Assembly (NCBI GenBank): GCA_003021015.1
Contig: PXRK01000067.1
Span: 1 to 64,000 of the forward strand
DNA: 64,000 nt
Reading direction: 5' to 3'
Source: Halobacteriales archaeon QS_4_66_20
Lineage (GTDB): Archaea; Halobacteriota; Halobacteria; Halobacteriales; Haloarculaceae
Shown: in pieces, positions 1 to 7,994 of the stretch
Numbering within the stretch: position 1 is the stretch's first letter
Layout of the letters: each line of letters starts with the position of its first letter
Program-made: the position numbers and the translations under genes
Notes under the pieces: model-generated
What the model saw: the letters and a program-made list of their open reading frames with translations, nothing else
What the model was told of the DNA's origin: nothing
Databases searched by the model: none

Positions 1-394
1 ACTACAGCCTCTCAGCCTCTGACCTCTATATCTCGCACGCCGATCGTATCAATTTCCGAAAAATTCGCCAGTGTCCGTAACATCTGTATTTTCACCGGAT
101 CATAAAACAAACCGCAATACTGAATCGGGATTAAACGATATTTTTAAAATAGCGTAACGGATTCCCGACGAGCCCACTTCCGCTTTGTCCGGTATTTTCG
201 GGAGTTTCAGACCCTCTAAAGCCCGATAAGTATGTAGTTACTGAACTCGGGAAGAATTCGTTACGAGTCGTGACGAGGGTCATCGCTGGCTGTGATTCGC
301 GTTCCACGACACGGAGATGGAAGGTATAATCAATCGGCTATTGAGATGTATCGACGGGTGGTGTCACGGCGGAACGCGCGGGAGTCGAGCGCAA
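1..394. other. Gene-free leading stretch
   Basis: I see no supported coding region in the first 394 bases. The first 240 bases are clearly richer in A and T than the rest of the window and contain several stops in all frames. The stretch may hold the upstream part of a gene beyond the window edge or just promoter DNA. Confidence 0.5.
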
Positions 395-403
395 GAATTT
401 AAG
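395..403 (+). promoter_or_regulatory. Putative TATA box of the PRC-barrel gene
   Basis: An AT-rich box (ATTTAAGG) is centred about 27 nt upstream of the ATG at 428. This fits a leaderless haloarchaeal transcript starting at or one base before the start codon. Confidence 0.45.
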
Positions 404-427
404 GACCTACCCTGCGACACGTGAGAT

Positions 428-733
428 ATGGATCGCGATGTCGAACCACAGGAGATAACCAGCCTGGTCGGTCGGGAAGTGTACACGAACAACGGGGTTT
501 TCCTCGGGGAAGTCGAGGACCTGCGCTTGAACCTGGACGCAGAGAGCGTGACGGGGCTCGCACTACACCAGCTCAACCGGGAGCTGTTCGCCGGCGAGGC
601 CTCCAGTAGCCGGGGCGTGATTGTCCCGTACCGGTGGGTGCAGGCAGTCGGTGACGTCATCATCGTCAACGACCTCGTAGAGCGCATCCAGCGCCAGAAG
701 GACGGCGAGAGCGAAGAGGAAGTCACGGCCTGA
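428..733 (+). CDS. PRC-barrel domain protein
   Basis: This 101-residue acidic protein looks like a stand-alone PRC-barrel, the small beta-barrel also found in RimM and photosynthetic reaction centre H subunits. The N-terminal part (about residues 8-75) contains the typical pattern ITSLVGREVYTNNG followed by LGEVEDLRL and a VPYRWV strand. Haloarchaeal single-domain PRC proteins are common, and their role (RNA or protein binding) is not settled. The start is the ATG at 428, with a TATA-like box about 27 nt upstream. The TGA stop codon at 731-733 is also the left 3-bp duplication of a MITE-like element that begins at 734. Confidence 0.85.
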   Translation: MDRDVEPQEITSLVGREVYTNNGVFLGEVEDLRLNLDAESVTGLALHQLNRELFAGEASSSRGVIVPYRWVQAVGDVIIVNDLVERIQRQKDGESEEEVTA

Positions 734-842
734 TAGTGATTGTTGCGATTATTTTCGTGACCACGCCACAGGAACGGTTGTTTCGCGGGCTGAAAACCAC
801 GAATTGTGACGTTCCAGCGGCAGAGACTCCCAACAATCACTA
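734..842. mobile_element. MITE-like element, type A (diverged)
   Basis: A 109-bp element with terminal inverted repeats TAGTGATTGTTG / CAACAATCACTA. It is flanked by TGA at 731-733 and TGA at 843-845. The interior (GCGATTATTTTCGTGACCAC and so on) is a degenerate form of the type A elements at 32868, 43727, 45937 and 59273. It encodes nothing. Confidence 0.8.
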
Positions 843-845
843 TGA

Positions 846-870
846 TACGGTCGTGCGTGACTCTGTGCGA
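846..870. repeat. Solo end of a TACGGTCGT-type MITE
   Basis: The sequence TACGGTCGTGCGTGACTC directly follows the TGA at 843-845. It resembles the ends seen at 5207, 23176-23213 and 61900-61917. No matching second end is visible before the DHH gene stop at 878. Confidence 0.5.
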
Positions 871-877
871 GGGGGGA

Positions 878-2335
878 TCAGCTACCGTTGCCGCCGTCGC
901 TGCTTTCGACACCCATCGCTTCGAACAGCTTCTTCTTGACGGCTTCCTCGGTGAGCTCTAGCAGCGTCTCGCGGTTGTCCTTGCTGACCTCGATGCCGGT
1001 GAAGATGCCCAGCGGGATCTCGACGCTCGCGTCCGTCGAGTGGCCGGCCGTCTCGCCGATGTCGCCAAACGCGTCCGCGAGCACCTTCCCGATGTCCATC
1101 CGGATGTCCTTCGATCGTGCGGCGAGGTAGATCGTGTCGTCGGCGATGGCGAACACCGCCGTCGTCGTGATTCCTTCGAGGTTGAGGAGATGCTGAGCGG
1201 CCTGCGTGAGGGCGTCCCTGTCGTGGATGAACCCGGCGTTGGAGACGAGATGCGAGCCCTCGACCTCGCGGTTGCGGATCGCCTCTGCCAGCACGTCCAG
1301 CGTCTCCGCCGACATCGACGGCGATTCGACCTGTTCGAGCGTGTCGTGGTCGGCGAACGGGTACAGATAGGCTGCAGCGGTGAGGTCCGCGGGCGTCGTG
1401 TCGCGCTTGAAATCCAGCGTTTCCGCACGGATGCCGTACAGGAGCGCCGTCGCGACCTCCTGTTCCAGCGAGAGGTCCAGTTCCTGGATGTACTTCGTGA
1501 GGATCGTCGAGGTCGCCGAGAGGTTCGGCCGGATGTCGGTGAACGTGGCGCTGTGTTCGTGCTCGTGCTCGAAGTGGTCGATGATGACGTCGGCGCCCTC
1601 CTCGCTTTCCGGCTCGCCGCTCTTGGCGTGATCGACCAGCGCGACGGTGTCGTAGCCGGTGAGGTCGATCCCGTCGACGGAGGTGAGTTCGATCCCGAGA
1701 AGATTGACGAACGCGCGGTTCTCCTGGTGACCGATCTCGCCGTCGTAGATGATGTCGGCCTCGACGTCGCGGCTGCGGGCGATCGACTGTAGCGCCGCCG
1801 CGCTGGCGATCGAGTCCGGGTCCGGGCTCCGGTGGATCCGGATCGCCATCCGCTCCTCGGTGGTCTCGATCACGTCGGCGAGCTGTCGGGTCTTGTACTC
1901 CAGTTCGCCGGTTTCCAGTGCCCGGAGCGCGGAGTCGGCAATGACGGCCGAGGGGTTGATGACGACGTCGGCGCTCGCCTCCGTGAGCGCGTCTCCCGAG
2001 ACAGGATCGGACGCACGTGCGACGATGAACTGGTCCTCACCGTGCGAACGGAGGTTCTCGATCGCCCGGGTGTTCGCCTCTACGTCCGAAGAGAGAATGA
2101 GAATGACGTCCCTCCCGGCGACCTCCTTGGCGATCGACTCCTCCTCGATGTTGCCCTGGCGCGCGTCGAGGTCCTGATCGCGTAGCGCCCCGACGCGGCT
2201 CTCGTCCTCGTCGATGATGAGGACGTCCTTGTCCTCGGCCACGAGTTCCTCGGCGACGGCGTGGCCGACGCTCCCGCAGCCGAGGATGGCGTAGGTGGAC
2301 ATCGAGGTCATGGTGAGACCGGTTCCGGTACTCAT
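878..2335 (-). CDS. Rossmann (TrkA-N/RCK-type) plus DHH phosphoesterase fusion
   Basis: A protein of 485 residues from the ATG at 2335. Alternative starts are 2311 and 2302. The N-terminal 120 residues form a TrkA-N/RCK-type Rossmann domain with the nucleotide-binding motif GCGSVGHAVAE. The second half is a DHH-family phosphoesterase with HRSPDPDSIAS (around residue 170), a VDHAKSG segment and IIDHFEHEHE, followed by a DHHA1-like C-terminus. The architecture is archaeal and recalls RCK-coupled c-di-AMP or oligonucleotide phosphodiesterases. The substrate cannot be told from sequence. The stop lies 32 bases from the MITE fragment downstream. Confidence 0.85.
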   Translation of the reverse strand: MSTGTGLTMTSMSTYAILGCGSVGHAVAEELVAEDKDVLIIDEDESRVGALRDQDLDARQGNIEEESIAKEVAGRDVILILSSDVEANTRAIENLRSHGEDQFIVARASDPVSGDALTEASADVVINPSAVIADSALRALETGELEYKTRQLADVIETTEERMAIRIHRSPDPDSIASAAALQSIARSRDVEADIIYDGEIGHQENRAFVNLLGIELTSVDGIDLTGYDTVALVDHAKSGEPESEEGADVIIDHFEHEHEHSATFTDIRPNLSATSTILTKYIQELDLSLEQEVATALLYGIRAETLDFKRDTTPADLTAAAYLYPFADHDTLEQVESPSMSAETLDVLAEAIRNREVEGSHLVSNAGFIHDRDALTQAAQHLLNLEGITTTAVFAIADDTIYLAARSKDIRMDIGKVLADAFGDIGETAGHSTDASVEIPLGIFTGIEVSKDNRETLLELTEEAVKKKLFEAMGVESSDGGNGS

Positions 2336-2444
2336 CAGTGCCTCATGCGACGGCTTCGAGCCCCTTATAACACGACGGTCTCCCACGACACCGCCACTGC
2401 CCCGCGATTTTCCGGGCGAGAACTACACCGCAGAACCCACTCGA

Positions 2445-2481
2445 TACTGTCGGAATCTCCACGTACTCACGTCCGACAGTA
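2445..2481. mobile_element. Short 37-bp MITE-like element
   Basis: The inverted ends TACTGTCGGA / TCCGACAGTA almost abut. Flanks are CGA at 2442-2444 and TGA at 2482-2484. The same end sequence recurs at 20527 and the right half recurs at 47811-47837. Confidence 0.6.
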
Positions 2482-2545
2482 TGAGACTGCGAGTTCCTCA
2501 AAATATCAGACATCTTTATGTACCAACTCGTACATGTAACTGGTG

Positions 2546-3259
2546 ATGTCGGAGCAACCAGATGACGACGGTGATCAGGGCGGACAGGATGGACAACCAA
2601 CTGGTGGTCAGCCCCAAGGTGGACAGCCACGGGGCGGACAGCCACACGGCGGCCAGCCCCAGGGCGGACAGCCACGTGGCGGCCAGCAGCAGGGCAGACA
2701 ACCGACGGGCGGGCAACCGCAGGGACAACCGGCGACCGGTGCGGCCGGCGGTCACCCGCCTCGACAGACGGCCTCTCAAACGCTCGGGTACGAACAGCAG
2801 CAACTCGTCGAGTTCGCTCGGTTCGGGGCACTGTTGTACGGTATTACCGCTCTCGGCCTCTTTGTCACGCAGTTTTTGGTGCTATCGCTCGCCGGTAACC
2901 AGTCGACGGCGGGTGGAGCTAACTTTAGTGGATTCGGCCTGGCGGGCGAAGAACTGTTCGTCTCGGCCGTGTCGAGTTACAATCTGATACTGACGTTGAC
3001 ACCGCTCATTGCAGTCGCGATTGCGTTCTACTACTACCGGGATACGTCGGTGAGTGGTCCGAGCTACACGCCCGCTCTGGTAGCCACGGTTGCGGGTACC
3101 GCACTCGCTACGGTGGTGCTGCTTCTGTTCATGACAGTGTTCGCTCCTGAGGGTTTCGACGTGAGTTTCGGGGACGAGTTGACCGCGATCATCGGCGGGC
3201 TGATCGGGACGGCGGTTACTGCCGGACTCGTCGGATACGTGTTCGACGAGTTCCTTTGA
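2546..3259 (+). CDS. Membrane protein with GGQP-repeat N-terminus
   Basis: A 237-residue protein of unknown function from the ATG at 2546; GTG at 2543 is an in-frame alternative. Residues about 10-65 are low-complexity and built from repeated GGQPQ, GGQPR and GGQPH units, so they are probably disordered and cytoplasmic. The remainder contains about four hydrophobic segments (roughly 90-112, 140-165, 180-205 and 215-235), giving a haloarchaeal small membrane protein. The Gln/Gly-rich tail resembles those of other haloarchaeal membrane proteins but names no function. It stands alone, followed by tRNA-Lys. Confidence 0.7.
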   Translation: MSEQPDDDGDQGGQDGQPTGGQPQGGQPRGGQPHGGQPQGGQPRGGQQQGRQPTGGQPQGQPATGAAGGHPPRQTASQTLGYEQQQLVEFARFGALLYGITALGLFVTQFLVLSLAGNQSTAGGANFSGFGLAGEELFVSAVSSYNLILTLTPLIAVAIAFYYYRDTSVSGPSYTPALVATVAGTALATVVLLLFMTVFAPEGFDVSFGDELTAIIGGLIGTAVTAGLVGYVFDEFL

Positions 3260-3303
3260 CCGTGAGGTAGGGAAGACACCCGAAACCGGACCCAGAAGGA
3301 AAC

Positions 3304-3312
3304 GTATTTTAC
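3304..3312 (+). promoter_or_regulatory. Putative TATA box of tRNA-Lys
   Basis: The sequence GTATTTTAC is centred about 30 nt upstream of the 5' end of the tRNA at 3339, the normal spacing for an archaeal promoter. Confidence 0.4.
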
Positions 3313-3338
3313 CGTACTCTCACAAGCAGGAACTACCT

Positions 3339-3412
3339 GGGCCGGTAGCTCAGTCTGGCAGAGCGACGGACTCTTAATCCGTCGGTCGCGTGTTCAAATC
3401 GCGCCCGGCCCG
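3339..3412 (+). tRNA. tRNA-Lys (anticodon CTT)
   Basis: A complete cloverleaf is visible. The acceptor stem GGGCCGG pairs with CCGGCCC, the D arm contains GCTC/GAGC, the anticodon stem is ACGGA/TCCGT with loop CTCTTAA (anticodon CTT at 3373-3375), and the T arm loop is TTCAAAT. The discriminator base is G and no intron is seen. CCA is not encoded. The last 21 bases are repeated exactly at 3529-3549. Confidence 0.95.
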
Positions 3413-3528
3413 TGCAGTGAACCGCTGAGCGACGCGAAGCGGTGAACGAACTGGCAGGCACGATTTGAGCCCTGCCGGTCGCAGCCCGGGAAGCGACCGA
3501 AGGGAGCGACCCGGACCGTCCGGCTCCG

Positions 3529-3549
3529 GTTCAAATCGCGCCCGGCCCG
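3529..3549 (+). repeat. Direct repeat of the tRNA-Lys 3' end (att-like)
   Basis: This 21-bp copy is identical to 3392-3412, the T-loop and 3' acceptor strand of tRNA-Lys. It lies 137 bp downstream in the same orientation. Duplicated tRNA 3' ends are the usual scar of tyrosine-recombinase integration. The 116 bp between the copies are too short to hold a gene, so any inserted element has been lost. Confidence 0.7.
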
Positions 3550-3845
3550 CTCCTGCGACGAACAATCGTGTGGAGCGCGGCGTTTGCCGAAGGCTCTGTT
3601 CCCAAGCATCAGCAGTCAACGATCGACAAACTGGACCGGGACGTGACGGAGCCTCCGTCGTGGGATGATCCCTCGGCGTCCGTCTACCGCGGTCCTATAC
3701 GCGGATTCGGGAGTGTATTCCGCACGGCGGAACAGCTCTGCAGCCTGGCGGTTCTCGCAGGGACCTAATCCTTTAGGACGTAGGCTTATCGAACTGGGAG
3801 TTGATTGTTCAGGTAGCGACAGACCCGCTTGAGAACAGTCATCCC

Positions 3846-4172
3846 ATGACATACATCAGCTCCAACACCACGACCGGACAGGAACCGACAGACCTCACAG
3901 AGACCGAGCGCCATCGGTTGCTGGCGGCCCAGCGCCGCCGTATCGTGATTACCGTGCTATCGAACGCCGTTACGCCGATCTCGCTGGAAGACCTCGCGCT
4001 GAAGGTGGCCGAGCAGGAGGACGACGTTGAGGCGTCGGACGCGGTGGCGGTCGACCGGCTGAAGGAGTCGCTGCACCACAGACATCTTCCAATGATGGAC
4101 GACCTGTCGGTTCTGGAGTACGACGTGACCGAAACCGAGGTCACGGCCTTCGACAAAACGCTTTACTACTGA
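3846..4172 (+). CDS. Small haloarchaeal helix-turn-helix protein (DUF7344-like)
   Basis: A protein of 108 residues from the ATG at 3846; an in-frame upstream extension to 3801 is less likely. The pattern RRRIVITVLSNAVTPISLEDLALKV at about 35-60, then a VDRLKESLHHRHLPMMDDL segment, is the winged-helix layout of the DUF7344 family. These are small haloarchaeal DNA-binding proteins, often near signal or membrane genes. The target is unknown. It is transcribed away from the tRNA-Lys/att region. Confidence 0.75.
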   Translation: MTYISSNTTTGQEPTDLTETERHRLLAAQRRRIVITVLSNAVTPISLEDLALKVAEQEDDVEASDAVAVDRLKESLHHRHLPMMDDLSVLEYDVTETEVTAFDKTLYY

Positions 4173-4332
4173 TCTGGCGCGGCAACGAACGCGGTGTACT
4201 GCCGCCTGCAGGATTGGCTCGGACAGATTTGCTGGGGATCCCGCCGTTTATGCGCTCTGATACCCAATAGCACTGCAACCGGGAGCCACTGCCAGACCGG
4301 AGAGCCCCGGCGGCAGGCGGCCCGGCAGTCCG

Positions 4333-5202
4333 ATGAGCCACTTCGAACAGTCGACCAGGACCGACAACCCCCTGGCGCAGGCACTGCTGTTTCTCGTCCA
4401 CTCGAACATGCTCATCTCGACGGCGGCCACGAGCATCGCCGTTGCGACGATGGTGCTCGTGGACCTGCCGGTCCGTCCGGTCCCGCTGTTCATCGTGTTC
4501 GCCGTCACGATGTTCGTCTACTCGTTCAACCGCCTGGCCGACTTCGCGGAGGACAGGCAGAACGTCCCCGACAGGGCGGCGTTCGTCTCGCGGTACGGCA
4601 AACTGCTGCTTGCGGCCGGGATCGTCATGTACCTCGCCGCGGGCGCGTTCGTCGCGCTCCGGGGCGTGCCGGGCGCGCCCGCGCTCGCACTCCCGCTCGT
4701 GATCGCCTTGCTGTACTCGACGGTGGGCCTCAAGCGGATCCTGCTGGTGAAGAACCTGCTGGTGGGGATCGCCTGGGGGCTCATCCCGACGGGCGTCGGC
4801 GTCTACTACGGCCAGTTCCCCGACGCCGAGATCCTCTTCGTCGCCGGGTTCGTCACCGCGATCCTCACCATCGCAGCGGTCGTCTTCGACATCAAGGACA
4901 TCGAGGGCGACAGCGAGGAAGGGATCCAGACCGTCCCGATCCTGGTCGGGCCGGCCTGGACGCGGCGGCTGGCGGCGGCCGCCGCTGCGCTGCTGGGAGC
5001 GACGGTGGCCGTCGTCGTCGCCGCGGACGTACTCGATCCCATCTACGCCGTCATGACAGGCTACACGGGATACGTCGCCGGCTACTCGCTGTTCGCCACC
5101 CGGGAACGGGGGCCGCTGTTCTACGGGTTCGTCATCGACAGCGAGCAGATCTGGTTCGCGCTCGCGCTGATCGCCATCGAGTACGTCCTGCCCGCACTCT
5201 GA
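4333..5202 (+). CDS. UbiA-family prenyltransferase
   Basis: A 289-residue integral membrane protein with about eight hydrophobic segments. The two Asp-rich motifs of the UbiA superfamily are visible: NRLADFAEDRQN at about 68-79 and DIKDIEGD at about 185-192. Both bind the Mg-diphosphate of an isoprenoid donor. In haloarchaea such enzymes serve menaquinone, heme A or archaeal lipid synthesis (digeranylgeranylglyceryl phosphate synthase). The acceptor cannot be assigned here, and no quinone or lipid gene is adjacent. The stop codon lies two bases before a MITE-type end (TCA then TACGGTCGT). Confidence 0.85.
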   Translation: MSHFEQSTRTDNPLAQALLFLVHSNMLISTAATSIAVATMVLVDLPVRPVPLFIVFAVTMFVYSFNRLADFAEDRQNVPDRAAFVSRYGKLLLAAGIVMYLAAGAFVALRGVPGAPALALPLVIALLYSTVGLKRILLVKNLLVGIAWGLIPTGVGVYYGQFPDAEILFVAGFVTAILTIAAVVFDIKDIEGDSEEGIQTVPILVGPAWTRRLAAAAAALLGATVAVVVAADVLDPIYAVMTGYTGYVAGYSLFATRERGPLFYGFVIDSEQIWFALALIAIEYVLPAL

Positions 5203-5206
5203 TTCA

Positions 5207-5250
5207 TACGGTCGTTCGTGATTCGTTACCGCTGCAGTGTCACAATCGTG
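5207..5250. repeat. MITE end fragment
   Basis: TACGGTCGTTCGTGATTCGT follows a TCA triplet at 5204-5206. It matches, in reverse, the right half of the 38-bp element at 23176-23213. The rest has decayed. Confidence 0.5.
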
Positions 5251-5263
5251 CGCCACAGCCCGG

Positions 5264-5704
5264 TCAGAGCTCCTTTTCCATCTCGACGTGCGGGATGTCC
5301 GCCTCCACGAACACGTCGCTGACCGTCCGGTACCCTAGCCGGTCGTAGAACGCCTCGACTGCCGTCTGGGCGTGCAGCGTGATCTGGCGACAGCCCTGCT
5401 CGCGCGCCTCGGCCTCGAGCGCTTCCATCAGCTGGACGCCGATCCCCTCCCCTCGATACGCTTCGAGCACGGCGACGCGTTCGATCTTGCCGACCGCAGC
5501 CTGCGGCACGCGCAGTCTGGCCGTCCCGACGGGGCGCGACTCGTCGGTGTCGTAGGCGACGACGTGAGTCGCGTCTTCGTCGCGGCCGTCCATCTCCTCG
5601 GCTTCCGAGACGTCCTGTTCGTCGATGAAGACGATCCGCCTGACACGGTGGGCGTCCGCGATGGTCGCCTCGCCGGGATAGCGGCGGATCTCGTACTCGG
5701 TCAT
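5264..5704 (-). CDS. GNAT-family N-acetyltransferase
   Basis: A 146-residue GNAT acetyltransferase. The acetyl-CoA pyrophosphate loop is EAYRGEGIGVQLMEAL at about 90-105 (the R/Q-x-x-G-x-G/A motif A). It is preceded by the beta-4 strand KIERVAVL and followed by ITLHAQTAVEAFYDRLGYR, a classic motif B ending. The family resembles ElaA/YjcF-type acetyltransferases, judging by the FIDEQDVSEAEEMDGRD segment. The acetyl acceptor is unknown. It is a single gene downstream of a MITE-like element. Confidence 0.85.
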   Translation of the reverse strand: MTEYEIRRYPGEATIADAHRVRRIVFIDEQDVSEAEEMDGRDEDATHVVAYDTDESRPVGTARLRVPQAAVGKIERVAVLEAYRGEGIGVQLMEALEAEAREQGCRQITLHAQTAVEAFYDRLGYRTVSDVFVEADIPHVEMEKEL

Positions 5705-5734
5705 CCCTCGGCCGTTGGTCGTGAGATCATCTGA

Positions 5735-5842
5735 TACTGGTGGCTGTAATTCTTTTACTCGCTAGTCTCTGCTCTCTGCGGAGACAGACCCGTTCCGCCT
5801 GGATTCTCAATTCGAGTTTTCACGTACGTACAGCCACCAGTA
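5735..5842. mobile_element. MITE-like element, type C
   Basis: A 108-bp element with inverted ends TACTGGTGGCTGTA / TACAGCCACCAGTA. It is flanked by TGA at 5732-5734 and TGA at 5843-5845. Read in the opposite direction, it is nearly identical to 30134-30241; the differences cluster in the middle. Confidence 0.9.
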
Positions 5843-5848
5843 TGAGCG

Positions 5849-7333
5849 TTACTTCCCGTCCGGGCTGTAGTTTGGCGCTTCGTCAGTAATGACGACGTCG
5901 TGGGGGTGGCTCTCCTGCTGGCCCGCTGAGGAGACCCTGACGAACTCCGCGCGCTCCTTGAACTCGGGGATGGTTTCGGCGCCGACGTAGCCCATGCCGG
6001 ACTGCATGCCGCCGACGAGCTGGCGCAGCTCCGACTCCAGAGTCCCCTTGTACGGCGTCGCCGCCTCGACGCCTTCCGGGACGTAGTCCTCGTCCTCCCG
6101 TTCCTCTTTCAGGTAGCGGTCGCCGCCGCCGTCGTTCATCGCGCCGACCGATCCCATCCCGCGGTACTGCTTGTACTTCTTGCCGTTCATCGTGATGACG
6201 CGGCCCGGCGCCTCGTCGGTGCCGGCGAAGTACGAGCCGAGCATCACCGCGTCGGCCCCGGCCGCGATCGCCTTGATCGCGTCGCCGGAGTACCGGATCC
6301 CGCCGTCTGCGATGACGGGCACGTCGTGCTGAGTCACGACGTCGGCGACCTGGGAGACGGCGCTGATCTGTGGCATGCCCGCGCCAGTGACGACCCGCGT
6401 CGTACAGATCGAGCCCGGGCCGATCCCGACCTTCACGCCGTCGGCGAACTCCACGACGTCTGCGGCAGCCTCGCGGGTGCCGATGTTCCCGACGACGACG
6501 TCGGCCTCGACCTCGGCTTTGATCTCGCGAGCGCTCTCGATCACGTTGCTGTTGTGTGCGTGCGCGCAGTCGATAAAGAGTACGTCGACACCGGCGTCGT
6601 CGGCTGCCCTCGCGCGGTCGGCCTCGAACGGACCGACGGCGGCGCCGACCCGGAGGTGCCCGTCCGAATCGCGGGCCGCGCGGTCGAACTCGCGGCGCTG
6701 GAGAATGCCGGCCATCGTCATCAGGCCGACGAGACGGTTCTCGTTGTCGACGATCGGCACGCGCTCGATCTTGTGTTCGTACATCAGTTCGAGTGCCTCG
6801 CGGGGCGTGATCTCCTCGGAGGCGGTGATTACCTCGTCGGTCATCGCTTCCCGCACCTGGTCGCGCTCGCCGACCTCGAGATACGGCCGGATGTCCGTCC
6901 CGGAGATGATCCCCAGCACCGTCCCATCGTCGTCGACGACCGGCGCGCCCGAGACGCCCTCGCGGCCCATCATCTTGTCGACTTCCCGGACCGTCTGATC
7001 GGGCGCTGCTGTCACGACGTCGCGGATGATCAGTTCGTCGGCGCGCTTGACGTGCTCGACCTCGGCGACCATCCGGTCGATGTTCATGTTCCGGTGGAGC
7101 ACGCCGAGGCCGCCGTGTCTGGCCATCGCGACCGCCATGTCGCTCTCGGTGACGGTGTCCATCGCCGCCGACAGCACCGGCACTGTCAGCTGGACGTTCT
7201 TCGAGACGTGCGTCGTCGTGTCCGCCTCGTCCGGTTCCACGTCGCTCCGCTTCGGACGGAGCAGGACGTCGTCGAACGTCAGTGCCTCCGCTACCCGCAG
7301 TTTCTCAGAGAAAGGGCCCTGGTTGCTCTCCAT
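5849..7333 (-). CDS. guaB: IMP dehydrogenase
   Basis: A protein of 494 residues from the ATG at 7333; the upstream in-frame extension lacks family similarity. It oxidises IMP to XMP with NAD+, the committed step of GMP synthesis. The order is the N-terminal barrel ([15 protein letters not shown]), two CBS domains (about residues 100-220), then the barrel with the catalytic loop [17 protein letters not shown] (catalytic Cys), the phosphate-binding [12 protein letters not shown] and the flap [18 protein letters not shown]. Length and motifs are normal. The stop lies three bases from the TGA flank of a type C MITE. Confidence 0.97.
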   Translation of the reverse strand: MESNQGPFSEKLRVAEALTFDDVLLRPKRSDVEPDEADTTTHVSKNVQLTVPVLSAAMDTVTESDMAVAMARHGGLGVLHRNMNIDRMVAEVEHVKRADELIIRDVVTAAPDQTVREVDKMMGREGVSGAPVVDDDGTVLGIISGTDIRPYLEVGERDQVREAMTDEVITASEEITPREALELMYEHKIERVPIVDNENRLVGLMTMAGILQRREFDRAARDSDGHLRVGAAVGPFEADRARAADDAGVDVLFIDCAHAHNSNVIESAREIKAEVEADVVVGNIGTREAAADVVEFADGVKVGIGPGSICTTRVVTGAGMPQISAVSQVADVVTQHDVPVIADGGIRYSGDAIKAIAAGADAVMLGSYFAGTDEAPGRVITMNGKKYKQYRGMGSVGAMNDGGGDRYLKEEREDEDYVPEGVEAATPYKGTLESELRQLVGGMQSGMGYVGAETIPEFKERAEFVRVSSAGQQESHPHDVVITDEAPNYSPDGK

Positions 7334-7400
7334 GTCAAACGTGGGTCGTGCCGTCCCAAAAACGTTGCGAGATGAAACTGAACTGTTTTCCGACAGGCCC

Positions 7401-7421
7401 AAAGAGTCACAACAATCACTA
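7401..7421. repeat. Type A MITE right-end fragment
   Basis: AGTCACAACAATCACTA is the type A right end. It is followed directly by TCA at 7422-7424, which is the FKBP gene stop codon read on the minus strand. No left end is found before guaB. Confidence 0.6.
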
Positions 7422-7889
7422 TCACTCGACGTCGAGGACCTCGATCTCGAACTCCAGGGTCTCGCCCGCGAGTTCGTGGTTGAAATCCACCGTGACAGTG
7501 TCGTCGTCGAAGTCGACGACCTCGCCGGGCAGGCCGTCCTCGGTCTCGACCTCGTCGCCGACGGCGACCGGCTTCCCGAGCATGTCCTCGAACGCGTCGC
7601 GGTCGTACTCCCCGACGCGCTCGTCCGAGTACTCGCCGTAGGCCTGTTCGGGCGGGATCTGGAACAGCTCGGTGTCGCCTTCCTCCAGGCCGACGAGCGC
7701 CTCCTGGAGCCCGGGGATCACCTTGTCGTCCCCGATCTCGATGGTAAGCGGTTCGAACTGCCGTTCGGGCTCCTCGTCCGCGAGGCCGGTCTCCTCGGCC
7801 AGCGCCTCGTCGGAGGTGTCGAAGACGGTGCCGTCCGTGAGCCGTCCCACGTACTCGATCGTCACCGAGTCGCCCTCTGAGATTGGCAT
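7422..7889 (-). CDS. FKBP-type peptidyl-prolyl isomerase (SlyD-like)
   Basis: This 155-residue protein has the SlyD-type layout. A split FKBP domain (VTIEYVGRLTDGTVFDTS at the N-terminus, GLEEGDTELFQIPPEQAYGEY later) surrounds an insert-in-flap domain (about residues 75-130). It is expected to catalyse prolyl cis-trans isomerisation and act as a chaperone in the cytoplasm. The metal-binding His-rich tail of bacterial SlyD is absent, as usual in archaea. The stop codon TGA coincides with the 3-bp flank of a MITE end. Confidence 0.92.
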   Translation of the reverse strand: MPISEGDSVTIEYVGRLTDGTVFDTSDEALAEETGLADEEPERQFEPLTIEIGDDKVIPGLQEALVGLEEGDTELFQIPPEQAYGEYSDERVGEYDRDAFEDMLGKPVAVGDEVETEDGLPGEVVDFDDDTVTVDFNHELAGETLEFEIEVLDVE

Positions 7890-7994
7890 ACCCGAAACTG
7901 GGACCGCCGCACAGTTAAGCGCCGGTGGTGACCGCGTCGGGGACGCGGCCCGCCACCCTCAAGGCGGTGCCAGCCCAACCCCAGTCAACGGAGC

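Noticed and set aside
3568-3768. 66-codon ORF next to the tRNA 3' repeat, possibly an integrase remnant
   Set aside because: The translated sequence shows no recombinase motif (no R..HxxR..Y).
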